Positions 11,463 to 23,154 are shown, counted from the first letter of the stretch. The stretch: DNA of 64,000 bases from Misgurnus anguillicaudatus (GCF_027580225.2 NC_073342.2:17229501-17293500), one strand, 5' to 3'. The notes: generated by a model from the sequence alone, not told the origin. A program made the numbers and translations.

Positions 11463-12019
11463 TATATTTAAATAATATGACGTAGCCCAATTATCACGAC
11501 ATGTGTTAAAGGTGAAAGGTCATTTCTGCATCTCTACTAACACCAAAAAATGCAGCTATACTATTTCCAAGCTTCTCTTCTGGTCCTCCTGATCTGACAT
11601 ATTTGGTTAAATTGGTAGTATCCAACTGTTAACTATTGGTTTTCTGAAATGTTGATGTGGGATTAATGAAACAAAAATTTAACAAAATGTTTGCAGTCTT
11701 TGTGTAGTCAATCATTTACTTGCACATTCATTTGGGGTATGAGAAAAAAATGAATAAATAAATAGTAAAAAAGTTTTAAAGTTAAGACAAGTCATCTTTA
11801 AGGTTCTGACAGACAAGCTGTACCAAGAGTGTCAATGGAGAGCTGATGGCTCGTATTGTGGTTGTCTGTTTTGTTTATGACCGAGAGCCAGAGGTTTATA
11901 GCCGATCTCATCATCCTCTCCATTCAGTTGGCAATAATACCCTCATGCAAGATCTTTTTGCTTGTGTGTAAGAGAGAAAAAATAACCACACAGAACATAT
12001 AAAACAGTTCAGAGCACCT
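11463..12019. other. Unique AT-rich spacer
   Basis: No exon, element end or structural RNA is recognised. Confidence 0.35.
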
Positions 12020-15000
12020 GAGTCTTTTCTTTTAACATTTTTCTTTACATGTAGAGTAGCCTCTTCTATCCATTTCCACCCATCTTATAAATCAATGTAT
12101 TTAAGCCTCAACTGTCAGTTACTCGGCACTTTCACATTTTGTTGTGAAAGCAGTTGCTAAGGGGAGTCACAATGCCACAACGTCCCCGATGTGCTCGCAG
12201 ACTCACCGAGCGATAGCACCGGAGCACCGCGAGGCCCTCGGGTGCATCCACCCCGTCATCGCAAGCCCGGACATGTCGGGACCTGGTTTTAAAAATAACT
12301 CCAGCTTGTTATTCAACCAAGCTCTCCCACCCCGACGCCAAATACACACAGTTTCCTCCCTTGCCGATAATTATGTCAACCTGCCGTCACACACTTCACG
12401 TGTATGTTTTTAAATGTTAGCATGTCATACGGCTTGGCAGACAGATGCTTGGTTTGTTTAGCAAGGTAGACATCGCTTTGTGTGAAAGGCACAGCAATAA
12501 TACGTCTCAAAGGAATCGTCGTAGTTAATAAATGGCTGAATATGAAATGCATCAAGGAACGTTTGGCTACGCACAGCTTGCTTAGAGATGCAACTTCAAT
12601 GTTTGCCAATCTCTTAATTGTTTATTGGCCTTATAGCTCCACTGAGGGAAAAGGCTAATTTGGAAAGGCAGTAGGTGGTAATAGTAGAGACTGTAGCAGT
12701 AGATGTGTCATTTCGAAGCGTCCATCACACCTGAGCTGCCCATTTCTTTCATCTCTTCTTTTAGGAAGTGCTCCTCTTTGATCGTTCTCTTCGATCAACC
12801 TTCTCTTTCACGACTTCCAGGTCTAAAACCCATCATGTGGTATCGATTCCGAGCGGAACGGGAATGTCTTCGTGTTTCGGGCTGTGACTGGGATAATGAG
12901 CTCGGCCCTTTATTCCCATCGCCCGTCGCTCCTGGTGATGGAATTAGCTTGAAGCAAGCAGAGCGGAAATCACTCCAAGCTTTATGAATGACATCCCAGA
13001 GGTGGGAACGGATTAGTCTTCCTCTTTCTTTTTCTCTCTCTCTCTCCCTCTCTTCTCTTTACAGCACCAGGTGGCTTTTTTCCAGCCACAAAGGTGTTTC
13101 TTTTAATCCCATTACGTTAGTGCTAAATCTTACAGACATCAAAATTAGCCCCCCCCAGCACCGACCTTCGTATCTCTTTGCGTCTCCCACTATCTCCCAC
13201 CCACAGCCACCCCGCTCGCTTTCCATCCACTCCGTTTCCGAGTGACTGAAGGTGGCCTCACCTGAAAGAATAGAGAAAGAGAGATCTGCAGGGCAGCTGC
13301 TGTTTTAGCGGTCGCCATTACCGTCACTGGCTCACAGCGAAGGCCAATCCGGATCCAATTTTGCCATGCTGGTGGCCCCTTATTCCCTTGTCCAATAATG
13401 TGTCTGCTGCAAAAAGTCCCACAGCTCCAAATCAAGTCTAATCCTAGCTGGAGACCTCATGTCAATCTTGTCCTCCAAAAGAAAAAAAAGCACAAAACCA
13501 TACATCTGGTCCCGCCCCAGCTCTCTCTTGCTCCCGATTTCTTTGGGCTCTAGGGATGTCTTTTAAGTCCCCCATCTTTTGCAAAGAATAGAGCAGGGAT
13601 CACACAACATGACCTACCAGAACCTTGATATCACAATATTGCCACCCTTGGGCATTGGGACATAGGTGCGGATTAAGACTTTGCATAATAAGATTACACG
13701 CTGACTGAATGATATCAAGGGACGATCCATATGTGGCAAGCTGGCTCTCTGTCGCCGGCTCGCTGGCGGGTGGTACAGCTTGTGGGGAGAGGTGCCTGGG
13801 AGAGATGCTGGGAATCAAATGGGATTCGGATTGTAAATGAGTTGGCCATTTGCAGTCATAGCTATCAGTGACGGGATCTCTCATAGTTCCCTACTGAAAT
13901 GTGAGAGGTCAGATCAGCCATTCTCTGTATGATTACCGCAGTGACCTGCGATGATGTACAAGTCTGCTGGGACTTTCTGCACTGATTTGTATCTGATGAT
14001 GGCAGATGTTTGATAAGGAACACTTGCTTGGGGTTATCTTGCGTGTCTCAGGGAACAATCATAGGAAGGGAAATGCTAGCATGCAGGGATCATTCTTTCA
14101 AGCTTATGAAAACGTTCATATACACTATTGATGCATGACGATTGAATAATGAAGACAAGACAGCCAATAAGAGCATAGACTGAGAACTACTTCAGTATCG
14201 TTTATAAAGCATCAGGTTGAGACCTGAAGAAGCTGGGTGATAAAAAGCCAAGAGACAAATTTGACTACATTAAAGATAATTAAATAGATTTTTGATTTAT
14301 GTAAGATTTCATATTCATATTTTGATTCTAAATTTTGACTGTTAGTGTAAATGTTTCAGCAAAATTAGAAAAGCAGAATTGGTCGAGAAAGCTGGTAGAA
14401 GTTTCCTTTGTCTAGAAAATACCTTGGATACCACGGTTCGATACTGACAGCCCCTGCTGAGTGACCCCTACATCCCAGGAGCTGCTTTTCTCTTTTAGGA
14501 ATCTCACCATTCATTGCCCCCCATTCCTGCATCTTCAAAGCAGCATTCCGAGAAAATCCCTCAAATAATCAGATATGAGTGGATGGAAGGTACTGCCAGG
14601 GAGGTGAGCGGTAGTTCCTGTCCCATAGTGTGCTGTGGGAAATGGGCATGTCTGTCGGTTGGATACGATCAATAAGCGCCAGGCCACAACATCGACCTGC
14701 TGCTCTCCTGAATCACTGGGCAGTCAGGCACCATGGGGAAGTGGAAATGCTTCAAACCAGGGGGTCCCAAATAGAAAAACATACTTGGTAGTATTAAACA
14801 GTACCTCACACATAGTGTATCAAGTGTAGACTGCTCTGTTTTGTGAGTGTGCGTTGTATCAGTGTTATACAAAAGAAAGGTTGTTGAAGGATAACAAGCC
14901 TGTTGGAAGGTTGTGGCTTTGTGGCATATCTACAGTAATAGTAGTAGTAGCTTAAAAGTGGACTTGCAGCATCCAGCATTGCTTTCTACTTACTAAGTCA

Positions 15001-15330
15001 TTACAATATTGGTTATTTTACCACATTGCATTTATTATTTATTTCTCAAAAGAGAACCTCCATAGAGGGATGTATTCCTCATGTTGCCTAATGACAACAT
15101 TTCTACTATCAGGGTTAATTACAGCGCCCCCAGTCTTAATTGTGTATTCTACAATCACAGAATGCTTGACACCTGTCTGTCCAGTATCAAAACCGCCTAT
15201 CGCTTATGCAAATATAGCAAGATCGGCCTGTAGATCAAATTCGCAAGCAGTCAGATCAGACTTCCCTGGAGGTTTGCCGCTGATGGCAATCGGAGCCGCA
15301 CAACCGTACAACATTACAGACTGAAATTAG
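12020..15330. other. Repeat-poor island, possible conserved non-coding DNA
   Basis: More than 3 kb without a recognisable transposon end, of higher GC than its surroundings, with only short open frames (none above 94 codons) and simple CT-rich sequence at 13020-13060. The absence of repeats in such a transposon-dense window suggests constraint, but it could also hold unrecognised exons. No domain or splice-bounded exon was identified. Confidence 0.35.
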
Positions 15331-15629
15331 CAAAGCGTGGAAGAGAGAAAGAGGATTAGAGAGATCCCCACTCCCACAGGCCCAACTTACAAATTAGTTA
15401 TGATAATCAAACAACACGATCACAATTGGATTTGATGACAGGGGTTTAGCAAAATTTAGCTTGTTACCCGTAGTTGCATTGTGTTCATTTGGATTTTTTG
15501 TTGTTGATGGTGGTGATTATGTCTTTTTTGTATGGCAGCCTTTGTGTGCATTACTACATTTATGTTGACACCGCTTACAGCATTTTGCCATTTGGCTTTT
15601 ATTAACTGTTACATTTAATTATTATTTAT

Positions 15630-16030
15630 TACACGGCTTGTTAGAATGCTTTATTCTGATTGGCCAGTCATGACATTTGCAGGTTTGTTATTCCTAGATA
15701 AAAAAAACGCTCAAAACTAATAACACAGGGTAACCCAGATGCTGCAAATTTTTTTGACAGGCACAGTTTAATATTACATAAATTAAATATAAATATTGGG
15801 TATGATGACAACATTTTCAAAAACCCCAAAGCTCAAAATTTATCAAATGATTAGACAGAGCAGACATTTCCCTTTAACAATGCTAACAAATGCTATTCCA
15901 GGAAATGTCTATAGGAATCGCTGTTCGTAAAATTGTTTCAGGTATTTTCATGATAATAAAGAGTATTTTAAATGATTTAACGAGTGTTGCTTTTTTAAAT
16001 GCACGTTATAATTCGTTATAATATTCTGTT
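15630..16030. repeat. Probable dispersed repeat fragment
   Basis: CGGCTTGTTAGAATGCTT and CTGATTGGCC near 15633-15665 resemble a dispersed cyprinid repeat I know only by pattern. No paired terminus was established. Confidence 0.35.
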
Positions 16031-16032
16031 GG

Positions 16033-17324
16033 ATCCCAGGTGAAAAATAATTCTATTAAAAATATACTTTTAAAAAGTGTACTATATTTTCTACATTTTG
16101 TACTATTTTCGTCAAATCCAAGCATAGTTAAGTGTATTCAATTATGTATTAACTTTAACTTAACATCTATTCGACTACACTTCAAGTGTAAATAGTATAC
16201 TAAAAAAACTTTTTTTTAAACTTCAAGTGCACTAAAATACATCTTTTCATACATAATTAAATCTTTTTGGATGTATACTTTTAAAAAGTACATATTAAAT
16301 ACTCTTTAAATAAAGCACAACAAGTAGAAGCCATACTTGTTTTATACTTCATATACTTCAATCATATTTCTAATAGGGTGATTCTCACGAAAACTTGGTT
16401 TTAAAAATGTCAATCATGAAAATGTAAAAATTGCTTAAATTTACTTTTTTTCCCACCAGACATTGAAAAACAAAGTCTGGAGTAAATGGGAACATTAATT
16501 TAAAAACTTTTACTTATCATTTAACACTTTTTGTAACATAATTAAAAAAATTAGTCCTAAAAAATCTCATTACCGCAACAGTCAGAAAACATCAACACTG
16601 ACATATTTTCAAAATGACATCACAAACCTGAAAGAACATAATTTGGAGATTCTGCACATGCATTTAAAATCAAAGTATTATGCTTCTATTAATTAAATTA
16701 ACATTTAATAAGCATCTGTTGCGGTAATGATAATCAAAATGTCGTGTAAGCATTCTGACAAGACAATATTTCAAATTAACTGTAAAAAATCTTACCTGGT
16801 AGCCATCTTGAAGTAACTGGTCCATGTGCTTGGTCACTCAAAATCAAACTTTTATTAAAATTCTGTATGTGCTTAAACTGTTCTCAAAAAGTGTTGCGGA
16901 GGGTGAGAACATCAGGCATGGACACATCATTTTTCTAATTTTTCTTCATTATTATTATACATGAATATTCAGTAAATATTTTTTCTGTCATCTAAAGTAG
17001 TCTAGCAAAACATCCATTTATTTTTTTTCTTAATATTTTTGTGTTCATTTGATTAAATTACAACATAACGCATGTTCAAACACAGCCGGACACATTGCGG
17101 TAATGAGAATTTCAGCAGAAAATGAGATAAAATTTACAATTATAAATTCTTATGTTGAAATCACACATTGTGCAAGGTAGAACACAGTATTGTGTTAATT
17201 CTGATGCTTTTTAATGTTACTATATTACACATTTTAAAGCTAAAATCATTAGTGCCTTGGTGTTTCAATGGTTTCGTGAGAATCACCCAATACACTAAAG
17301 TATACTACTTTTTTTACCTGGGAT
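16033..17324. mobile_element. MITE with ATCCCAGGTGAAAAA ends, interrupted
   Basis: ATCCCAGGTGAAAAA at 16033 pairs with TTTTTTACCTGGGAT ending at 17324, and the subterminal AGTATACTA and TACTTTTAAAAAGT repeats agree. A 913-bp transposon (16376-17288) sits inside, so the host element is only about 375 bp. Confidence 0.75.
16376..17288. mobile_element. Element G copy 1 (GGGTGATTCTCACGAAA ends)
   Basis: Perfect inverted ends GGGTGATTCTCACGAAA...TTTCGTGAGAATCACCC. AATA is repeated directly on both sides (16372-16375 and 17289-17292), indicating a 4-bp target duplication. The interior repeats ATTACCGCAA several times. No long frame is present. A near-identical copy in the opposite orientation is at 54900-55811. 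A 4-bp duplication is known for Chapaev, Sola and Ginger-type transposons; which applies is unresolved. Confidence 0.85.
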
Positions 17325-17576
17325 TGCTTTGTCTGAATCAGTGAAGTTTCAGTTTGGGCAGTTTGTTTTGAAGCTTCTTGCTAAAAATGACTCATTGGCT
17401 TGTTTTCAGTGCAACATGAAATATTAGAAATATTACCATAAGAAATGCTGGGTTATTTCATGTCTTGGTTTGGGTAAAATATGGGCAAACCCAAAAATTG
17501 GGTTAAATTAACCCTGAAAAGTCCTCTAATGTCCAACCATGGATTGAAACAACTCAGCATAGGTTCGTTTAACTGT

Positions 17577-17766
17577 ACTGTCAAAAATAAAGGTACAAAG
17601 CTGTCACCTTTAAAAAGGTCCTAATATGTACTATTTACGTACAAATATGTATCTTTGTACTGCCAATATGTACCTTTGAAGTACTAATATGCACTTTTTG
17701 GGTACAAAGGGTACCTTTTTGAAAGGGTACTGTTTCAGTGACAACTTTTGCACCTTTATTTCTGAG
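17577..17766. mobile_element. GTACC-rich MITE, family P copy
   Basis: The ends are CTGTCAAAAATAAAGGTAC and, inverted, GCACCTTTATTTCTGA. The interior is a string of degenerate GTACCTTT / AATATGTAC units. The same family occurs at 20823-21424, 22172-22319, 24013-24242 and 33755-33950, with fragments near 39655 and 53325. Confidence 0.7.
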
Positions 17767-17900
17767 GTTTGTCCATGTTTTACCCAACAGTATTTATTTG
17801 GTGTGATTTAACTTTTTCATTAAAAATATTATAAGCTTTTTCAGTGACTACTATCAATAGAAATATCAGCAAATAAATGTAATTTCTGAAATATGATGCA

Positions 17901-18079
17901 CTATAAAAATTCACGGTTATTTTTAACCCAGCATTGGGTCAAAAAGGCCGAACCCAACCCGTTGGGTTGTAATTATTTAACATATGCTTTGTTAAATTAT
18001 AAACATTTTCTGGGTAAATTTAACCCAACAGCTGGGTTTGTCCCTTTGTGACCCAAGCATTTTTTTTTTTTTAGTGAAT
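17901..18079. mobile_element. MITE rich in TTGGGTTAAA motifs
   Basis: ACTATAAAAA at the left and TTTTTTTAGTG at the right enclose alternating TTTAACCCA and TTGGGTTG motifs in inverted array. Related TTGGGTT-rich sequence lies at 26052-26170 and 45720-46050. Confidence 0.55.
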
Positions 18080-18084
18080 ATTAC

Positions 18085-18725
18085 TTGGAGGAATGGTCCA
18101 GTTTCTTAAACAAAAAATCCAGATAATTTACTCACCACCATGTCTTCCAAAAAATTGATGTCCTTCTTTGGTCAGTCGAGAAGAAATTATGTTGTTGTTT
18201 TTTTTGGAAAACATTGCAGGATTTTTCTCATTTTAATGGACTTTAATAGAGCCCAACACTTAATACTTAACTCAACACTTAAATTTTTTTTTCAAGTTTA
18301 TTGTTTACAATGGTCCGCAAATGTGCGTTTCATATATGTAATACGTGACCTCTCTACGTCATTACGCATTTACTTTAGGTCACGCTGGCGTATCACAGGA
18401 TCGGACCTAGACGAGAAGTTGTGGTTTAAAAGTGCATATTTTTAATTTTTCTTGTCAAAAATGACAATCGTTTTGCTAGATAAGACCCGTATGCCTCGTT
18501 TGGGATTGTTTAGAGTCCTTTGAAAAAAACTGTTAAGTGTTGAGTTAAGTATTAAATGTTGGGCTCTATTAAAGTCAATTAAAATGAGAAAAATCCTGCA
18601 ATGTTTTCCTCAAAAAACATAATTTCTTCTCGACTGAACAAAGAAAGACATCAACATTTTGGATGACATGAGTGGTGAGTAAATTATCTGGATTTTTCTT
18701 TTAAGAAAATGGAATATTCCTTTAA
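18085..18725. mobile_element. TTAA-flanked element, family K copy 3 (reversed, deleted)
   Basis: The right TTAA is at 18722-18725; the left site is degenerate (TTGG at 18085). The interior is in the opposite orientation to the copies at 3185, 10528 and 60883, and about 200 bp of the usual core are missing. The plus-strand 101-codon frame it carries is built from the terminal arms and has no independent support as a gene. Confidence 0.75.
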
Positions 18726-19229
18726 GCATTTGTTTCCCAACGCTTTCTTCTGTTTTTGCCCCAATGGCCTCTTACACAACCTTGTCATCAAACTGCTTCT
18801 GAAGCTTTTCTGTTGCATAAAAACAGCTGGCATTCAAATTAGATTCCCCATCTAATTTCCTCTGAGGTAACTCTCACGTCTGTCCCACCTGTCAGCAGGT
18901 GAGAACAGAGCTAAAGCTGAATGCTCCAGTGGCTACCTGCACAAACAGCCTAATTCAATAAGGTGATGTCAGTGTCAACCAATGCTTACCTCCTGAATTC
19001 ACACAAGATTTGTGGGAGTTCGAACAGAGCAAGGTAGAAAGCTGACACCTGCCTTTTCAATCCCATAGGACAACAGGAGGTTCGTCACCTGCTGCGTTTG
19101 TGACCTGACAAACATTTAATTTGGTCATATTAAGCAAGAAAGTAACCTGATTTGTCTGAATTTCTATACAGTTTGTCCTTTTAGTAGTAGTTTTAATATC
19201 AATCATTCTCAACTTTTTTTAAACTGATA
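18726..19229. other. Unique spacer, nothing recognised
   Basis: No exon or repeat end is seen between family K copy 3 and the hAT-like element. Confidence 0.35.
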
Positions 19230-19960
19230 CTTCAAACTAGGGATGCACCGAATCCAGGATTCGGATTCGGCCGAATACTGGGCTTTTTGGCGGGGTTCGG
19301 GTTCGGCCGAATCCTAGATTTTTTTTCCACCGAACCGAACCCTAGGCTTGCGCTACGCTGGTTGACGTCACGCAGCCGTTGATTACACACATCGGGTGCT
19401 GACGTGGAGATGAGCTTTTTCTTTCGGTCAGCTGGACACACCAAAACTTTTAAACACGGCTGAAAACGCCTTGAGGACCCCAAATGCCAGCTGTTTTTCA
19501 GCCGAGCGCTTGGTAGCTGTGATGCTTCAGCTGTGAGCCGGTTGGTTGCTGTGGTAATGTCCCGCCCCTCCTCCACTGTAATTGGACGGCTGTGTGAAGA
19601 CTGACATTGACGAGCGGAGCTTCTCACTCAAAGTTAAATATAGTTTTCAGCGCGGAGCTGCTTGCTTATTGGAAAAACGAGCGTATCGCAACGCATCGCT
19701 TTCATTATGCATAGGCTTATGGTAATTGTCAAAATAGTTTTCCAACTTGTCATCCTGGCATAATGTACAGTTAAAATTAAATAAAATGAAAAATACACTG
19801 CTGTGGACGTTTTTTACTTCATTAATGTGTTTTACTGTGTTGGAATAAGGATGCGAGTAGGATTCGGTATTCGGTTTCGGATTCGGCCGAATCTTAAACG
19901 GTGGATTCGGGATTCGGCCGAACCTAAAAAATCTGGATTCGGTGCATCCCTACTTCAAAC
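19230..19960. mobile_element. hAT-like element with perfect 8-bp duplication
   Basis: The element proper is 19238-19952 (715 bp). Its ends are TAGGGATGCACCGAATC and the exact inverse, with TTCGGCCGAAT repeats in both subterminal regions. CTTCAAAC flanks both sides (19230-19237 and 19953-19960). The antisense 131-codon frame at 19232-19627 ends in translated subterminal repeats (RPNPNP), so it is not a convincing gene. It may retain the upstream region of the autonomous parent. Confidence 0.9.
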
Positions 19961-20822
19961 ACAATCCCAGCATTGTAAAACCAACAGATTGCAGCATTCT
20001 TGACTTGAAACTCCTTTACTGCTTATTGTCAAGCCAGTCAGGAGTTTATTCTCAGTTAAGAGCAATGAGAAGAGAGAGAGAGAGTCGAACGAAAGTCTCT
20101 CGTCAAAAGAAAAGGCCCGAAACACAATTGTTTTGATGACTGATCTGTAGCCCAGACCGTCATCATTACCCCCCACGAGAGGAGCGCCCACCCCCTAAAA
20201 CAATCCACTCCGGGCTAATGGCTCCTACGGATTTCATTTGTAAGACACTATAGAAAGTCTGCCACAATGGGCTCCTTCTTGAGAGGGCCCATCTGGGTGC
20301 CTCTTAGATCTTTTGAACGGCACGGAGGGTCGCTGACCTAGAAAGCCATCAATAAAAGACAATCCTCGGAAGGACAAATTGAAGAGCTGCGGAATCTCTC
20401 GTCTTTGCCTTACTCAGCTTTGAGTTTATGGGCGAGGCTGATGATATTTGCCCACTGTACTGTATTCATTACTCAAATATCACACTGGGAAAGAAAAACT
20501 TGAACATTGCCATCGTTTTACGCTCATCAGAGGGTCAAGCTGTTTCTGAGGTGAATTATACAGTGGTTTCTTTGGCAGGAGATGTGGATGAACTCTTGCA
20601 TTAAGCATACAGATGTTATAAAGGCATGAACAAGGAAATTAAGTTAACTACCTAGATTTTACCTAAAAAAATAATAATTCTGTCCGTATTTGCTTACTCT
20701 CATGTAATTTTTTAATGCACATTTTAAGCAAAATCTTGAAAAGACAAAAAACTCACAATTTAAAGTTGGTAAATTTAGTCTATACAACTTACTCTAGAAG
20801 TCATGGGATAGCTTGGTAACTG
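19961..20822. other. Unique sequence
   Basis: No exon or element end is recognised. 20140-20420 is GC-richer and could be constrained non-coding DNA (inference only). Confidence 0.35.
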
Positions 20823-21424
20823 ACTGTCAGAAAAAAGGTGCAAAAAACTGTACCTTTTTGTCGCTGGGGTGGTACCCTCAAAAGTAAATTTTTGTACCCT
20901 GGGCACAAGGGGTATACAACACTTTGAAATGTTGTACCTTTCGGGGTACAATATTATACCCTATTTGATCTATTGTGTATCATAAGGTAAAATTTTGTAC
21001 CAGTTAAATTTTAGGGTTACAAAACAGTTAACGGTGCATATAATGGTTTAAAATAAATCCTGAAGGCAGTGGTTCTCAAATTTTTTCAGCGTGCGGCCCC
21101 CCTTATGTACAGTGCATTCCTTTTGCGCCCTCCAGAAAATTTATGACACAAACAGTGCTAAAACGTAAAAAATTGTTTGCGTTTAATTACACAGAATTTA
21201 TGATAAATTAATGTATTTTATAAAATGTCATAAAACTGGGGCCCCCCTGGCACCATCTCGCCCCGGCCCCCAGTTTGAGAACCACTGCCTTAAGGTACTG
21301 TAATGTAACCAAAGGTACAACATTGTATAATGTTTTGTATGCCCTGTAAAGGTGCAAGACTGAACCCTAGGGTACCACCCCAGCCACAGAAAAGGTACAA
21401 TTTTGTATCTTTATTCTGACAGTG
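20823..21424. mobile_element. Family P-like MITE, interrupted
   Basis: Outer ends ACTGTCAGAAAAAAGGT and, inverted, ATTCTGACAGT, with GGGGTGGTACCCT and GGGTACCACCCC subterminal blocks. An unrelated 221-bp element is inserted at 21067-21287. Confidence 0.7.
21059..21295. mobile_element. Small hAT-like MITE nested in family P element
   Basis: The element is 21067-21287, with ends CAGTGGTTCTCAAA and CAGTTTGAGAACCACTG. The flanking 8-mers CCTGAAGG and CCTTAAGG match at 7 of 8 positions. Subterminal GCGGCCCCCC / GGCCCCC blocks are inverted. 221 bp, non-coding. Confidence 0.75.
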
Positions 21425-21449
21425 TAACATAGAGGTCATATACTGTAGC

Positions 21450-22155
21450 TTAAAGGTATAGCGGAAGATTTTTTTTCAGAGTGGATCATCAAGACTATTG
21501 GTCATCCCAGTTGTCAATCATTCTGGTGATATGTTTACATAAGGCTGTCGTACGTGCTCATCCCTATGTTCGCTTTCTGCACATGCGCACTTTCAGGTGT
21601 ATGTGTGGTGGGCTACGGTTTCAACCATTCATTGAAGCTGGCGTTCTCACCGTGTTTTTTCGAAATGTCTGAGGGTCGCAAAAGAAAAAGTGTCTACGAA
21701 TTGTATGACAAGAAAAGAAAGGCCTCTGAAGAAAGAAACAAGACCAGAATGTTTTTGGGAGAATATTTAACACGCTGGCGTGCGCTAAAAGCACAGGTTG
21801 GGCTTCCCACGCGAAGTTTCTACTCGACAGGTAAAGTTTGGCATGCTAGTTGGAGAAATCCATTTAAAATCACTTCTAGTAAAAGTTGATGTAAGCTATG
21901 ATTAGCGATGCTAGCCCTGGCACAAGTCACGAACCGTGCAGACACGGTAAACATCTCAATGTATGAACCATGCCGACAGCAACTTGTTAACAGAGCGAAG
22001 AGTAAAACTAGGCTCGTGCATGCTCTCTCTCGTGCACACGTTTAATAGGCTTTTCCTCTAGGGAGCAGGTAGTGTTGTGCATGTGCATTTTTTTTTTAAA
22101 AGTGGAGGGGCGGTTCTTTTCAAAAATTCGGGAAAATCTTCCACTATATCTTTAA
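21450..22155. mobile_element. TTAA-flanked element carrying a transposon exon
   Basis: TTAA at 21450-21453 and 22152-22155. Inverted ends AAAGGTATAGCGGAAGATTT versus AAAGATATAGTGGAAGATTT. Between them lies an open exon with a good start and splice donor (21665-21830). The most economical reading is an internally deleted derivative of a larger TTAA transposon that kept its promoter-proximal exon. Confidence 0.75.
21665..21830 (+). pseudogene. Relict first coding exon of a transposon-borne gene
   Basis: From ATG at 21665 the frame reads MSEGRKRKSVYELYDKKRKA, continues with a basic helical segment and an R-W-R-x-L-K motif, and reaches CGACAG followed by the donor GTAAAG at 21831. The exon is 166 nt (phase 1 end). 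N-termini of this kind (LYDKKRK followed by RWRALK) occur in repetitive fish genes, which I recall only as a pattern, and no function is assigned. No acceptor or second exon is seen before the element ends at 22155, so any transcript would have to splice to host sequence or be truncated. Confidence 0.5.
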
Positions 22156-22171
22156 AAATCATCCTCACTGT

Positions 22172-22319
22172 ATACGAAAGGGACGTTACCTTTAAAAAGC
22201 TCATTTTAGGTACAGATATATACCTCTGAGGTACCAATATGTGCCTTTAAGGTAATAATATGCACCTTTTAGGTACTTTTTGAAAGGGTACTGCCCCAGT
22301 GACAGCTTTTGTACCTTTC
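22172..22319. mobile_element. Family P MITE copy
   Basis: Degenerate GTACC units (GAGGTACCAATATGTGCC and similar) ending in GGGTACTGCCCCAGTGACAG near 22287-22306, as in the copies at 17577 and 24013. The left end is mutated. It abuts the TTAA site of the next element. Confidence 0.6.
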
Positions 22320-23154
22320 TTAAAGAGCACCTATTGTCCGAATCATGTTTTTACTTTTCCTTTGGTGTGTAAGTGTGTATTAGTACATTTAGATGATATG
22401 CACAAAGTCAAAACCCCAAAGTAAACGATGACGCAAGTTATCTTCTCCAACGTAAATCTCTTTTCTTGGACTTCAACAAAAACACAGATTGTAGGCAACA
22501 GTTTACTTCCTGGGATTGATGATGTAGACAAGACTGACATTATCATAATTTCTCTCCCTTTGACTCGCAGCCTGTAAGTTAACTCCTGTTAGCATTGCGA
22601 GCGAATCTTTCAAACATGGTAAGGAGCGTCACATTTCCGGTATTCAGGCCAATTCCAACAGATTAGTAGTGCTGCCCCACGATTAGTCGCGACTAATCAT
22701 TTGCAGAATAAACGTTTTTGTTTACATAATATATGTTTGTGTACTGTGTATAATAATTATGTATAAATACACACACGCATGTATATAATTAAGAAACATT
22801 TGCATGTGTATATACATGTTTATATTTATATATAATTTATATTATATATAAATATAAATATTTATTATATAAATATATTTTTTCCTAAAATTATACATGT
22901 ATGTGTGTGTATTTATATATACATAATTATTATACACAGTACACACACATATATTATGTAAACAAAATACTAATCGTGAGGCAGCACTACAGATTAGCTG
23001 AGGGACACAGAGCTTTTTAAATCCATGCGTTTCAGGAAAGAGTGAAATCTGGAGCTACACATTTTTTTTAACCATAAACCACCCAAACGCATTGTATTAT
23101 ACCAAACACACAAAATAACGTTGTTTTTTTAGCAATGAAATAGGTACTCTTTAA
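22320..23154. mobile_element. TTAA-flanked MITE, interrupted by hAT-like MITE
   Basis: TTAA lies at 22320-22323 and 23151-23154. The ends are AAGAGCACCTATT and, inverted, AAGAGTACCTATT. A 323-bp hAT-like element lies within (22667-22989). The rest is non-coding; ACTCGCAGCC near 22564 is not linked to any exon. Confidence 0.75.
22659..22997. mobile_element. hAT-like MITE with perfect 8-bp duplication
   Basis: The element is 22667-22989. Ends TAGTGCTGCC and GGCAGCACTA; subterminal ACGATTAGTCGCGACTAATC resembles the ATTAATCGCGATTAAT of the element at 34208. CAGATTAG flanks it on both sides (22659-22666 and 22990-22997). The AT-rich core is built of TATATA and TGTGTG runs in inverted arrangement. 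Confidence 0.9.

Noticed and set aside
18140..18445. 101-codon open frame resembling frames at 10877-11083 and 61255-61533
   Set aside because: The similarity arises because all lie in copies of the family K element, and the frame crosses its inverted arm. The shared residues are shared non-coding DNA, with no domain and no conserved start.
19232..19627. 131-codon antisense frame in a hAT-like element
   Set aside because: Its C-terminal third translates the TTCGGCCGAAT subterminal repeats, and it begins and ends within the element. No BED finger or hAT dimerisation motif.
22667..22989. CRISPR-like or operator-like short repeats
   Set aside because: The repeated ATTAGTCG and TATATA words are subterminal and core repeats of a hAT-like MITE in a vertebrate genome.
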